In this document: one piece after another, positions 17,801 through 27,017 of the stretch
Layout of the letters: each line of letters starts with the position of its first letter
Position numbering within the stretch: the first letter of the stretch is position 1
Assembly: GCF_030816855.1 (NCBI RefSeq)
Contig: NZ_JAUSYK010000001.1
Span: forward strand, 2,170,001 to 2,234,000
Reading direction: 5' to 3'
Origin: Arthrobacter sp. B3I4
Lineage (GTDB): Bacteria > Actinomycetota > Actinomycetes > Actinomycetales > Micrococcaceae
DNA length: 64,000 bases
Made by a program: the position numbers and the translations under genes
The notes under the pieces: model-generated
What the model was told of the DNA's origin: nothing
Database searches by the model: none
Seen by the model: only the letters and a program-made list of their open reading frames with translations

Positions 17801-18436
17801 CTAACCGATCTTGCTGATGCGGGCGATGGTGGACCACGTCTGCTGGGTGCCGCTGGTCTGGTAATACTTCAGGAACACCCGGCCCCCCGCAGTGGGGAAG
17901 TAGATCACCGGGGCGGCGATGACAAACTCACTCGCGGAGCTGTGGGGGTACTCCTGCCCGTAGACGGAGTTGCCGTTGGCGTCTTGGATGGTGCCCTTGG
18001 CAAAAGCCGCCACCGTGCCGGTGGTCAGCCTGACGTGGGCGGACATGCTGTACAGCCCCGGGGCGGTGAACTGGATGCAGTCCGCGACGGGGAAGGTCAC
18101 AAACGCAGGGTCTGTGGAGTTGGTCTGGTTCAGGGTCAGCTGGCCGGAGCCCCACGCCTGGCTAGGCTGCACCAGGATGGACCCGGTGGCCTCCGCATAG
18201 ATGAACTGCACCCACTTGCTGCCGTTCCACTTCTGCTCCGGCATGGTGGTGTCGTCCGTGACGATCACCTTGGTCCCCGGGGTCAGCAAGGCCGGGGGCA
18301 GCGCGTCCCGCTCCGCCGTGGAACCGACTTTGACGGTGACGTTGGTGGAGTCCGCCATCCGGGCCTGATGGGTGGCGAGGTCGTAGACCTCGTCGTTCGT
18401 GATGGTGATGATCTTGTTCGGCCGTGTCTGGGACAT
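17801..18436 (-). CDS. Putative tail fibre or minor structural protein
   Basis: A 211-residue protein starting MSQTRPNKIITITNDEVYDL. The middle has VGSTAERDALPPALLTPG, a motif often seen in phage fibre proteins, and WNGSKWVQF. The C-terminal 120 residues are beta-rich (FTAPGLYSMSAHVRLTTG), in the style of a C1q/TNF-like receptor-binding knob. The start codon overlaps the preceding stop. The assignment rests on position at the end of the tail operon and on these features. Confidence 0.6.
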   Translation of the reverse strand: MSQTRPNKIITITNDEVYDLATHQARMADSTNVTVKVGSTAERDALPPALLTPGTKVIVTDDTTMPEQKWNGSKWVQFIYAEATGSILVQPSQAWGSGQLTLNQTNSTDPAFVTFPVADCIQFTAPGLYSMSAHVRLTTGTVAAFAKGTIQDANGNSVYGQEYPHSSASEFVIAAPVIYFPTAGGRVFLKYYQTSGTQQTWSTIARISKIG

Positions 18437-19389
18437 CAGGCGCTCCAATCCAGGATGAGTAGCCCGGACTCGGGCTGGGTTGATGGTCCGTTGAACCCGG
18501 CATAGGGGTCCCCCGCGATGGCGATACCGCCGCCGCCCTGCAACGCGGATGCGAAAGACAGGGGCAGTGCGTATTCCGTCAGTCCCTGCCCGGGTTGAAC
18601 GGTGATGTCGAAGGGGCCAGCGACGCGGTTGACGTCATCCCCGGGCTTATTGGCGCTGGTGTGGGCGTAGACGTGCACGGTGACGGGCTGGTTGTTGTTG
18701 CCCACGGGCAGCCGGGCGCCGAGCGTGAAGCGGATCCCGGTGATTGTCTTGCCTGCCTGCTGAGCGGTGGACCCTGCGTAGAACCATGCGCCGTAGACCT
18801 GCCCGGCGCCGTAGGAGCCTTGGTAGACGCGGCCGCCGCCGCCGGCCCATTTTCCCCACCCGCCGGCCGGGTAGTAGGTGTCCGCAGTGGCAGCCTGGTA
18901 CGGCGTTGAACCTGTCATCCCGGCGCCCGGCGGCGGGGCCACAGGTGGTGCCACCGGTGTTGGCGCGGCGGTCGTGGTGACCTTGCCGACGACGGACGGC
19001 ACCGCTGCGTTCCACGAGAGGATCACCGGGTCGCCCACGACCGGGCTGTAGGAAGCGACGAACGTCGCCGTGTAAACGAGTCCATCCGAGCCCGTCACAG
19101 TGATCGTCGGCGAGGAAGCCGGCACGGTCTTCACGGTGCCCTGCCCGGGCCGGGGTTTGTCGGTGAGCCGGCACCGCACGAACGCGGCAGCCTGGCCCGC
19201 CCTGCTGCCGCTCAGCTCGACCAGCACCGGGTCACCCTCCACGACAACGAGCGGGTCCGCCCAGCGGGCCGGGAGCACGTTGCCGTTCACGTTGACCTGC
19301 AGAACCCCGCCGACAAGCACCATGACACCTTGATAGGTGGTGACGGTGCGTTGCGGTGCGAGCCCTTCAGCGCTGCGCAGTTCAGCCAC
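18436..19389 (-). CDS. Putative minor tail protein
   Basis: A 317-residue protein. The N-terminal 140 residues are beta-rich (VTTYQGVMVLVGGVLQVNV), a Pro-rich linker APPVAPPPG follows, and the C-terminal part is Gly/Tyr-rich and beta-like (YYPAGGWGKWAGGGGRVYQG). GTG 19389 is chosen because aggag lies 8 nt upstream and it overlaps the preceding stop; an ATG at 19419 would overlap by 38 nt. It is probably part of the tail tip or a fibre. Confidence 0.6.
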   Translation of the reverse strand: MAELRSAEGLAPQRTVTTYQGVMVLVGGVLQVNVNGNVLPARWADPLVVVEGDPVLVELSGSRAGQAAAFVRCRLTDKPRPGQGTVKTVPASSPTITVTGSDGLVYTATFVASYSPVVGDPVILSWNAAVPSVVGKVTTTAAPTPVAPPVAPPPGAGMTGSTPYQAATADTYYPAGGWGKWAGGGGRVYQGSYGAGQVYGAWFYAGSTAQQAGKTITGIRFTLGARLPVGNNNQPVTVHVYAHTSANKPGDDVNRVAGPFDITVQPGQGLTEYALPLSFASALQGGGGIAIAGDPYAGFNGPSTQPESGLLILDWSA

Positions 19390-20590
19390 GGTCGACTCCT
19401 GCCAGTGCTGTCTGGACATCCGTGTAGGAGCACTCCACCACGACGGTGCAGGGCCCCGGGACGGTGCCGTTGGATGGTTGATTGATGGCCTTCACCATCC
19501 CGGCAAGGGTGAATGCCTGGCCGTTGACGACCGGGTTGCCGACGTTGACCCAGTCGCCCTGCTGGACGTGGGGGATCGGCAGGCAGGTGACTTTCAGGTC
19601 CACGGTCAGCCCGGCCAGGTGGGTGTCCTTCATGGTCCGGGCGTAGTCGTACGCCTGGTCCCGGGTGCTGATCATGTTGGATTCGTAGAACGTCGGTACC
19701 CGCCCGTGCGGTCCGTAGACGCTCAGCGGGCCTGCGGTGATCTCGGCGATGGCGCGCACCGGAGTGTCAGTGCCGGTGCCGGTGACAACGAAGCGGTTGT
19801 AGAGCCCGTCATACTGCTGCTCCCGATCTACTTTCACCAGGAGCCCTTCCTCGCCGCCCTTCAAGGTGGCGACCGGAGCCTGCTTGGTGACCGGGTAGAC
19901 CTCCAGCTGCCCCTCACCATTCATCCGGTAGTCGCACGCGATCGACTTGCACAGCGCCTGGATGGCGTCGAGCCGGTCCCGTTCGTAGATGAGGGTCTTG
20001 TTCACTGGCCGGTCGGTGACGCCGGCCGCCGCCACGACCGGGACGATGTCCCCGGCCAGGCGCCGGATTTCACCGACCACGGTCGGGTTAGCCCCCTGCG
20101 GTGACTCCGGGGCCAGAAGCTGGTCGGCCTTGATCATCACGGCAAGGTCGTTAGCCTGCACCCGGATCGTCGCGCCCCCGGAGACCAGTACGTCCTTCTT
20201 CCCGGCAGGGACCGGGGAATCAGGGTTGACCCGGCCCGCGTCGTCGATGCGGTAGGAGTGCCACCGCTCATCCGGTGAGGGGCGGGTGATCCGGTACCAG
20301 CCGAGGTTGATGGAGCCGGCGCCGCCAACGTTATAGCGGACCTGCAGGCGGCTGCCCCCCACTCCCAGTGGGTCCTCCAGCAACCATGGGGCGAGCTTGC
20401 CGTCTTTGTCCGCGACGGTAATGTCGAACGTCTGCACCTGCCTGGTGCGGTCCCAGCTGAACTGCCAGTCGGAAACAGGCAGCGCATCCGGGTAAGCCAG
20501 CCGGCCACCGTACCAGACATAGACGGTGATGCCTTCCCCGGAGCGGGAGCCCGTCAAGGCGTTTAGGCTATTGGCATCTATCTGGCGCAA
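19382..20590 (-). CDS. Minor tail protein, tail-hub type (DUF5047-like)
   Basis: A 402-residue protein with an N-terminal beta domain (VYVWYGGRLAYPDALPVSDW) that resembles DUF5047-like minor tail proteins of actinophages. The central VIVEY-like hub pattern (LIYERDRLDAIQALCKSIAC) and the C-terminal VQQGDWVNVGNPVVNG fit baseplate or hub proteins. It follows two tail genes in the usual actinophage order after the tape measure. Domain naming is from recall and moderately sure. Confidence 0.6.
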   Translation of the reverse strand: MRQIDANSLNALTGSRSGEGITVYVWYGGRLAYPDALPVSDWQFSWDRTRQVQTFDITVADKDGKLAPWLLEDPLGVGGSRLQVRYNVGGAGSINLGWYRITRPSPDERWHSYRIDDAGRVNPDSPVPAGKKDVLVSGGATIRVQANDLAVMIKADQLLAPESPQGANPTVVGEIRRLAGDIVPVVAAAGVTDRPVNKTLIYERDRLDAIQALCKSIACDYRMNGEGQLEVYPVTKQAPVATLKGGEEGLLVKVDREQQYDGLYNRFVVTGTGTDTPVRAIAEITAGPLSVYGPHGRVPTFYESNMISTRDQAYDYARTMKDTHLAGLTVDLKVTCLPIPHVQQGDWVNVGNPVVNGQAFTLAGMVKAINQPSNGTVPGPCTVVVECSYTDVQTALAGVDRG

Positions 20591-20600
20591 CGGGGCCCCC

Positions 20601-20933
20601 TCAAATCAGCGCGTTCGCGGTGCAGGTGAAGGACGGGCTCGTGCCACTAACGACGACTACGAGCCGCCAGTACGGTGCCTTGACCGGGAACCTTGCGATC
20701 ACTGAGACAGGCGCCGTGGCCGTGCCGATGACGTCCCGCGGGATGCCGTCCGCCCACGTGACATTGTCGAAGCTCCACTGCAGGCGGAACTCGGCGCTGG
20801 GGTTGGTGCCAGACACCGCGCTGATGTCGATGCCGATGGACATCCAATCCAGCTGGCTGTTGACCACCCTGCCGGCGTCAGCCGTGGTTTTGGTGATGTT
20901 GAAGTTGGAGAACAGTGCCACTGCGGTTGCCAT
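20601..20933 (-). CDS. Hypothetical phage tail-region protein
   Basis: A 110-residue beta-rich protein (MATAVALFSNFNITKT, then FRLQWSFDNVTWADG). It has no recognised domain; the F-S-x-D-N-V-T-W pattern suggests a jelly-roll or immunoglobulin-like fold. It lies between two minor tail genes with short gaps, so it is probably structural. Confidence 0.6.
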   Translation of the reverse strand: MATAVALFSNFNITKTTADAGRVVNSQLDWMSIGIDISAVSGTNPSAEFRLQWSFDNVTWADGIPRDVIGTATAPVSVIARFPVKAPYWRLVVVVSGTSPSFTCTANALI

Positions 20934-20946
20934 GTGAGGCCTTTCG

Positions 20947-22386
20947 TTAGACGCCCGAAGGGCTCTTCAATGTGTCGAGGTAGGTCTTCCCTGACAACGC
21001 GGTCTGCGCCTGCTGGTAGGTGCCCCAGAGCCCCTTGACGTCGCCGTAGGTCCACAACGGGACGAGGACGTTCATCGTGGGGGCCGCCACGAGGTCGCCC
21101 ACCAACTGCCAGCGGATCAGGCTCCCGCCCCACGCCTCATCGACGGGCAGTTCCGTGGGCTTGCCCGCGGCGAGGTAGCACAGGCCAGGCAACGCTGCGG
21201 ACCACCCTGGGAGTGGCCGCACGAGCACTAGCGGGGCCTGCTTGAGAAGGTTCCTCAGGTTGGCCGCGTGCTGCGCGGCGCGTGTGGACATCGACATATC
21301 GACGCCCGCTGCCGACATGCGCTGACCGAGCAACGCCACCGGGTCGGGGCTGCCCAGGACTTGCATGATGGACATGTCAGCTGCATACTCCAGCTGCTTG
21401 ACGGCAGTGTCCCGAAGGTACGCCTGCCCGTCGGGGCCGAACTCACCAAAGACGGGCACTGAACTGCCGGGGACGAGCGGATCTTGGATGCAGCCGGAGA
21501 CGCTGTCCACCCGGGTTGTCTGCTGGGGTGCCGCTACTTGGGCGTTGATCCCGGCAGTCACCTCGATCTCGTAGCTGACCAGCCGGCCTAGCGGCGCCTC
21601 GTAGTCGATGATTGCGTCAGCACTGACCATGGACCGCTTGCGGGCGCCTCGCACTGCTTGTCGCTTGCCGTCGGCCGTCCGCCAGATGGTTACGGTGTTG
21701 GCCGTCGGGGTGAGATCCGTTACGGTGATTTCCACCCGCGGGGTGGGGTCGAACGTGGGCTTAGCCACCAGCGCCAGGGCCGGGGTGTACAGCTTGGCGG
21801 TGCTGGTGCTGGCGTTGGTGGCGCCCGACCAGGCGTACATGGTCGATGCCGCGTTCACGAACGAGCCATCAAAGTACGGGCCAGCGGTTGCCGCCGTCTC
21901 AATGAGGACTGCTTCGCCGTCGAGCCAGTCGTTGACGGCCCAGTTCGTGCCGCCCGTGGTCGCAGAAACAGTCAGAACCACACGATCGCTCGCGGCCCCC
22001 GACGCCCCCGTCACAGACAGTCGTGTCCACGTATTCGCAGCAAGAACCACAGGAGCAGAGATAGCGTTGTTGACGTACACCATTCCCGAGGTGTAGTAGT
22101 CCGCAGTGAGCTTCAAGGTCTGCGCCTTGCTGCTGCGCGCCCATATTTGATGTGAATACAAGGTTGACGCGGCAAGCCCCGTCTGGGTGTACGTCAGACC
22201 TCCACTGACAGCCGTGGTGGCAACGGACCAGGTCACCCGCGGGTAGCCCGGGATGCCCTGGTAGCCCGCACCCCCGTTCCAGGCAAGGGCAGCCGTGCCG
22301 CCCGTGCCCGCCACCGCAGCGTAGTTAGCCGCTGTCGTCCCCGCGCTGGGGTTAGTGGCCAGGTTGGTTCTCGTTGTGATGCTCAT
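20947..22386 (-). CDS. Minor tail protein with N-terminal carbohydrate-binding-like domain
   Basis: A 479-residue protein. The first 190 residues begin TNLATNPSAG and carry TGLAASTLYSHQIWARSSK and WLDGEAVLIET, the layout of CBM4/9-like domains found on phage tail tips. The remaining part is beta-rich (PRVEITVTDLTPTANTVTIW) and helical, typical of distal tail proteins. It follows the tape measure gene, with ATG overlapping its stop. It may contact host wall sugars. Confidence 0.7.
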   Translation of the reverse strand: MSITTRTNLATNPSAGTTAANYAAVAGTGGTAALAWNGGAGYQGIPGYPRVTWSVATTAVSGGLTYTQTGLAASTLYSHQIWARSSKAQTLKLTADYYTSGMVYVNNAISAPVVLAANTWTRLSVTGASGAASDRVVLTVSATTGGTNWAVNDWLDGEAVLIETAATAGPYFDGSFVNAASTMYAWSGATNASTSTAKLYTPALALVAKPTFDPTPRVEITVTDLTPTANTVTIWRTADGKRQAVRGARKRSMVSADAIIDYEAPLGRLVSYEIEVTAGINAQVAAPQQTTRVDSVSGCIQDPLVPGSSVPVFGEFGPDGQAYLRDTAVKQLEYAADMSIMQVLGSPDPVALLGQRMSAAGVDMSMSTRAAQHAANLRNLLKQAPLVLVRPLPGWSAALPGLCYLAAGKPTELPVDEAWGGSLIRWQLVGDLVAAPTMNVLVPLWTYGDVKGLWGTYQQAQTALSGKTYLDTLKSPSGV

Positions 22387-25300
22387 ACCGAGCTCCCCCT
22401 TGCTATGTCACGGCCGGCGGCGCCTACGGCGGCTCCGGCCTCCTGTCGGGCAACGGACTGCACCACGCCTCGTACCTGTTCCCCGGTAAAGGGGTTGGTC
22501 ACCACGACCGTGAGGCCCTCGAGCGTCACCGTCGGGGAGATGCCGGTGTTGTTCACCAGTACCCGGGCTGCACTCATGCGGCCGATAGCACCGCCCTCAG
22601 CGAACCGTGGCACCTGCCCCGCCTGCAGCTGCGCCCGGAACCGGTAGACGGCCTGTTGGCCGCCCATCTTCTGCACGTCACCGGCATCGAACATGTGCTC
22701 ACCGCTCGAGGCTGCGATCAGTACTTCATCGCTGGTGCTGGTGCCGGGTCCCACGATGGCGCCGCCGGAAGCGTAGGCTTCCCGCCGGCCGTCGTGGCTG
22801 GTGCCCTGCCCGCTGTTGGCCCCCGAGTCGGAGCGCACGGTCTCGATGAACGTTGTCTCGTGGTGGTTGACGTAGGTGTTGACCGTCTTGCCGTCGATCT
22901 CACCCAGCGCGGCCTTAGTGTTCTCTGCCATGGTTTTGGCAGCAGATGACATCCAGGACTCAATGCTGACCCCTGGTGGAACTTTCAGGATGTCGCGGGC
23001 AAGGTCGATGGCGGCCTGCCCCGTGATCCCGAACTGCCCGGCACCGGCTATCAGGTCGTTGTAGGTGTCGTTCAGGTTGCCCTGCAGGGCCTCCTGAGAC
23101 TCGCCGTTCTTGGCGTTGGCCTGCACCACTGCCATTCCCGACCCGGCGATGGCGTCCAGGGCCGCCTGGTTGGCACGACCCTTTTCTGTGTGGATATCAA
23201 GGCTGGTGCCGTTCTTGGTGATGGACTCACTGACTGCGTCAATGGCTTCCTGGTAGTTACGGGCCGCGTCACGGGCCGACAAGTTCAGCAGGCCCGCGTT
23301 GAGCAGTGCGTCCGCGAACTTGACCAGGTCCCCGGCCGTGCCGTCCGCGTTGACCCCAATCTCGGCCAGCGCGTCGGAGAGTTCCTTGCTCATAGGTGCA
23401 GCCTTGCCGCTGGCGTCACCTGCGGCACCGATGCCCCCGGCCGCCTTGTCACCGCCTGCAGCGGCGGCCTCCATAGCAGCGGGGGTCTTACCCATCATCC
23501 AGTTCAGCAGCTCGGTGTCTGTGACGGTCTTCCCGGCCGCGTGGGCCACGGACAGCAGCGCATCCTTATACTGCGGGAAACGCTTGGCGGTGTCCTCGAT
23601 CTCGACGCCCTGCGCCTTGGCGCTGTCCGCGATGGCCTTGAAGCCCTTGGCGGCCATCTCAGTGTGGCCGCTGCTGGCCGCCCCGGCGATGGCCTGGTCG
23701 GACTTCTTGACCGCGTCGGCGATCTTGGACATGCCGTTGTCAATACCCAGCACCGTTGCGCCGAAGCTGGCTGTGGCGTCATTGAAGTCCTGGTGTAGCA
23801 GGTGCTTCATAGCGTCACCAGCGTTGTTGATCTGGCCTACGAGCTTGTCCCCGGTGCCGAACTCGATCTTCTTGAAGACCTCATCCATGGAGCCGGACTG
23901 CTTACCCAGGCCGATCAGGCTGTTGGTGAACGCCTCAACGCCCTGGGTGGCGGGCTGCGTGGCGTTGTAGATGCCCTTGACTGCCTCGAACGCGATGACC
24001 GCGCCCAGGGCCACGCCTGCGCCCTTGGCGATGCCGCCGAACATGGCGGGGATGCGGCTGCCTGCGCTGTTCAGTGTGGCGAACGCTGCCCGCGTGGCGA
24101 CGATCTTGGGGGTGAGCGTGAGCAGGGCCCCGCCCGCCAGAGCAGCCGCCCCGACCACCCCGGTGAGGATAACCACTGCGGACTGCACGGGGGCGGGCAG
24201 GCTGCCGAACGTCTGCGCCAGGCCGGACACCGACTCGGCCACACCCTGGACCACGGGCAGTATCGCGGCCCCAGCGTCGATAGCTGCGTCCTTGATGTTG
24301 TTCCAGGCGATCTTGACCTTGGACTCGGTGGTCTCGTACCGCTTGGTAGCTTCCGCCACCAGGGCGGTGTTCTCCTGCCAGGACGTGTTGCCAAGCTTCA
24401 GGCTGTCGCTGAGCAAGTCCCCGCTGGCGGCCAGGGACAGCATGACCTGGGTTTCCTCAGTGCCTTTGAGCCCCATATCTTTCATGGTCTGGACGACGTT
24501 GCCGCCCTCGTTCTTGACCCGGTTCAGGCCCTTGTCCACCATGTCCAGCGCCGCCACAGGGGAGTCCGCAAACTTCTTAGCAAACTCGTCGGCGCTGACG
24601 CCGGCCGTCTTGGCGAACGCGGCCAGCTTGGGGCCGCCCTCCTGGATGGCGGAGTACATCTTGAGCAGCACGCGGGTGGTGACGCCACCACCCAATTCCG
24701 CCTTGACGCCCATGGACGCCAGCGTGTTGGACAGCGCCAGGACCTCGACCTCGCTGGCGCCTACCGTGGCGCCTGCGCCAGCGATTCGCTGGGCCATGCT
24801 GAGAATCTCAGCTTCCGTGCTGGCGCCGGCGTTACCAAGGGCCACGAGGGTAGCGCCGAAGCGCTCGACGCCGACGCTGCCCTCACGCTTCATGGTGCCC
24901 ATCACGTTGCTGATCTGGGCGATGTTGGTGGCTGCTTCTTCCGCGGTGAGGTTGGTGCTTACGCCCAGGTCGATCATGGTCTTGGTGAAGCCCACCACGT
25001 CTTTTCGGGCGACACCCAGTTGCCCGGCCGCCTCGGCCACGCCAGCGATCTCGGTGTGGGTGCTGGGCAGGGTCTTGGCCAAGCCCCGCAGGCTCGACTC
25101 CAGGTCCCGCATCTCGTCCGGGGTGCCGTTTACCGTCTTGGTGACTCCAGCCCAGGCGGACTCCCAGTCCATAGCAGCCTTGGCACTGGCACCCAGTGCC
25201 GCCATGGATACCGTGCCGAACGCCATCATGGTCTTGCCGGCTTTGTCCATGGCGTCGGCGTTGTCGGAGATGGACCTGCGGCTGTTGACGGCCTGGCGGG

Positions 25301-25394
25301 CTACGTTGTCGGTAGCCTGTGCCGCACGGCCCATCCCAGCGATGTAGCTGGCAACTTCCGCCTCTAGGCGGACAATAACGGAACGTGCGGCCAA
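22383..25394 (-). CDS. Tail tape measure protein
   Basis: A 1003-residue protein that sets tail length and passes into the cell during injection. The N-terminus (VIVRLEAEVASYIAGMGRAA) and the TP901-like block with AAGQLGVARKDVVGFTKTM are typical. Hydrophobic segments lie near residue 400 (SAVVILTGVVGAAALAGGAL) and near residue 450. It is the longest gene of the prophage and directly follows the G/GT chaperones. By the usual rule of about 0.15 nm per residue the tail would be near 150 nm. Confidence 0.95.
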   Translation of the reverse strand: MAARSVIVRLEAEVASYIAGMGRAAQATDNVARQAVNSRRSISDNADAMDKAGKTMMAFGTVSMAALGASAKAAMDWESAWAGVTKTVNGTPDEMRDLESSLRGLAKTLPSTHTEIAGVAEAAGQLGVARKDVVGFTKTMIDLGVSTNLTAEEAATNIAQISNVMGTMKREGSVGVERFGATLVALGNAGASTEAEILSMAQRIAGAGATVGASEVEVLALSNTLASMGVKAELGGGVTTRVLLKMYSAIQEGGPKLAAFAKTAGVSADEFAKKFADSPVAALDMVDKGLNRVKNEGGNVVQTMKDMGLKGTEETQVMLSLAASGDLLSDSLKLGNTSWQENTALVAEATKRYETTESKVKIAWNNIKDAAIDAGAAILPVVQGVAESVSGLAQTFGSLPAPVQSAVVILTGVVGAAALAGGALLTLTPKIVATRAAFATLNSAGSRIPAMFGGIAKGAGVALGAVIAFEAVKGIYNATQPATQGVEAFTNSLIGLGKQSGSMDEVFKKIEFGTGDKLVGQINNAGDAMKHLLHQDFNDATASFGATVLGIDNGMSKIADAVKKSDQAIAGAASSGHTEMAAKGFKAIADSAKAQGVEIEDTAKRFPQYKDALLSVAHAAGKTVTDTELLNWMMGKTPAAMEAAAAGGDKAAGGIGAAGDASGKAAPMSKELSDALAEIGVNADGTAGDLVKFADALLNAGLLNLSARDAARNYQEAIDAVSESITKNGTSLDIHTEKGRANQAALDAIAGSGMAVVQANAKNGESQEALQGNLNDTYNDLIAGAGQFGITGQAAIDLARDILKVPPGVSIESWMSSAAKTMAENTKAALGEIDGKTVNTYVNHHETTFIETVRSDSGANSGQGTSHDGRREAYASGGAIVGPGTSTSDEVLIAASSGEHMFDAGDVQKMGGQQAVYRFRAQLQAGQVPRFAEGGAIGRMSAARVLVNNTGISPTVTLEGLTVVVTNPFTGEQVRGVVQSVARQEAGAAVGAAGRDIARGSSV

Positions 25395-25403
25395 GGGTGC
25401 CTC

Positions 25404-26320
25404 CTAGGGCTTGAGCGGCTTACTAGCGGGGCGGGTGTACTCGGTGTAGACCTTCTCGCCAGGCTTCGGCACGTAAGGGTCTTTCCCGTTGCCGGCGGTG
25501 GCGCGCTCGCGGGCGGCGCAGCTGTGGCACTGGCGCTTGTGCGCGTCGTACCAGCCGTCGTTTTGGTCGTGGTGGGCGAGGATCACCGGCTGCCCGCAGC
25601 CGCACAGGCCGTCCTCGTAGATGGTGAGCGCCAGCGCCAGCACGTAGTCGCGCTCCTGCCAGTCGCCCCGGTTGCGGCTGAACCAGTGCGACGGGGGCTT
25701 ACCCGCCGCCCTTGCCGTGCGCAGAACCCGTATTACTCCTGGCCAGGTTCCGAGCCAGAGCGCTTGTGCAAAAAATCGGCGTCCACAGATGGCAGCGCGT
25801 TCTGCGCTTGCTGCCGGGCCGCGAGCACTAAGCCCACCTGCGTCTGCCCGACGGAGTCAACCAAAGCCTTGACCTTGGCTGTGGTGAACGTGGCGGGGGT
25901 GCGGTGGCCGCCGGCGGGCTTCACGGCGACGATTGCGGCCGCCAGCAGGGCGTAGCCGAATTCGGCGTTCTGTTCGACCAGGGTCAGGTCCTTGGTGGCT
26001 GCGTCGACCTCGGCCCGCAGGCTGCGCAGCTTGTCGTCCGTGAGGGCCTGTACGTACACCGTCAGCGCGGACTTGCTGAAGGCGTCCAGAAGGGTTGCGT
26101 ACTCCGCTTCCAGCGGGGTGACCTCCTGTTCGGCGGCCGCCCGCTCACCGCCGGCCGCCCGCTCTTCCAGCTCGATGCGCCGCTTTAGGTCGGTCAGTTC
26201 CGCCACCACGTCCGGTCGCTTGTACACCGTGGCGGATTCCTCGGGCAGATGGGCGTCCTGCAACCACCCTTCGACGTCGAAGGCGGCCGGGTCGGCAGTG
26301 GGGTGAAGTTCTTCGGTCAT
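25404..26320 (-). CDS. Tail assembly chaperone GT, made by -1 frameshift
   Basis: A fusion of the upstream chaperone (184 codons from 26320) to a second reading frame (25769-25404, 121 residues) by a -1 slip on TTTTTTG at 25775-25769. The T part is open across the junction and reads SHWFSRNRGDWQERDY, then a Cys/His block (CGCGQPVILAHHD, CHSC) and a basic tail. GT proteins recruit tail tube subunits to the tape measure. The fusion would have about 305 residues. The frame and heptamer are seen directly; use of the slip is inferred from the conserved arrangement. Confidence 0.8.
25733..26320 (-). CDS. Tail assembly chaperone G
   Basis: The unshifted product, 195 residues, between the tail tube and tape measure genes. 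It is helical and acidic (EVTPLEAEYATLLDAFSKSA, then ALTDDKLRSLRAEVDAATKD), typical of siphovirus G-type chaperones that coat the tape measure during assembly. It ends 36 nt past the slippery site. The ratio of G to GT would be set by the frameshift. Confidence 0.85.
   Translation of the reverse strand: MTEELHPTADPAAFDVEGWLQDAHLPEESATVYKRPDVVAELTDLKRRIELEERAAGGERAAAEQEVTPLEAEYATLLDAFSKSALTVYVQALTDDKLRSLRAEVDAATKDLTLVEQNAEFGYALLAAAIVAVKPAGGHRTPATFTTAKVKALVDSVGQTQVGLVLAARQQAQNALPSVDADFLHKRSGSEPGQE
25769..25775 (-). promoter_or_regulatory. Slippery heptamer T TTT TTG for -1 frameshifting
   Basis: In the zero frame the codons read gaT TTT TTG, a perfect X XXY YYZ site. A -1 slip enters the T frame, which is open from here to 25404. 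The zero frame stops at 25733. Confidence 0.85.
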
Positions 26321-26329
26321 GACAGGCTC

Positions 26330-26596
26330 CTAGAGTCCGTGGTTTTCGGGGGCGGACAGCATAGGCACGGTCACGAGGTGCTTCTTCCAGCCGCAGAGTT
26401 CGCCGTTGCTGTCGTGGACGGGCAGTTTGAACCCATCCAGGCTCCGTACGTACTCCACGAGGGTGATCTGGTCGTCCTCAACAAGAACCTCCTGCGCGGC
26501 AGGAACGCCGCTCGGGTCAATGCCGTTCGCCTCCAGCCATGCCATGCATTGCGGGTCCGGGAGGTTGGGCTTATCTAGATTTATGCGTCGGGACAT
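26330..26596 (-). CDS. Hypothetical phage protein
   Basis: An 88-residue protein starting MSRRINLDKPNLPD, rich in acidic residues, with MAWLEANGIDPSGVP and WKKHLVTVPM. It has no recognised domain. Its place between the tail tube region and the G chaperone, in the same operon, suggests a small structural or assembly role. Similar small genes occur at this position in actinophages. Confidence 0.65.
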   Translation of the reverse strand: MSRRINLDKPNLPDPQCMAWLEANGIDPSGVPAAQEVLVEDDQITLVEYVRSLDGFKLPVHDSNGELCGWKKHLVTVPMLSAPENHGL

Positions 26597-26687
26597 AGGG
26601 TTTCAGGCTCCTAAGTTTGGGTGGGTGCAGGCTCGGGGGTATGAAGGTGGCGGGCCGGAGCCTGAGAACGGCCCGCCACCTGGTTCA

Positions 26688-27005
26688 CTACACGCGGTTG
26701 ATAGCCGCGACCGTCACCGACGCCGTAGCGGAGAACGCCACGTTGGCTAGCCCACCGGGCTGCCGATAGTCCGCCAGGATGGGAATCCAGCGTTCAGCCG
26801 CAGCGGGAACTGCGTACACCTTGTCGGGGTACGCGTCACCTGTCGGCAGGTTTCCGGGGGTGTCCAGGGTTACGTTGATGGAAGCTGCGCTGCCGTTCTT
26901 GACGATCAGCAACATACCCATTTCCACCGTCTCGGTAGCCGCCGGGGTTGCATAGCTGGGGCCCACGCCGTCAAGGCGGGGCACCTGCTGTGTTGCAATA
27001 GCCAT
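26688..27005 (-). CDS. Hypothetical structural protein
   Basis: A 105-residue beta-rich protein (VEMGMLLIVKNGSAASINVT, then VTVAAINRV at the end). It has a small globular composition, with few Lys. It lies just downstream of the tail tube gene and may decorate the virion. No family is recognised. Confidence 0.65.
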   Translation of the reverse strand: MAIATQQVPRLDGVGPSYATPAATETVEMGMLLIVKNGSAASINVTLDTPGNLPTGDAYPDKVYAVPAAAERWIPILADYRQPGGLANVAFSATASVTVAAINRV

Positions 27006-27017
27006 TCGAGCCTCCTC

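Noticed and set aside
23802..25367. 521-codon open frame on the + strand
   Set aside because: Antisense to the tape measure gene.
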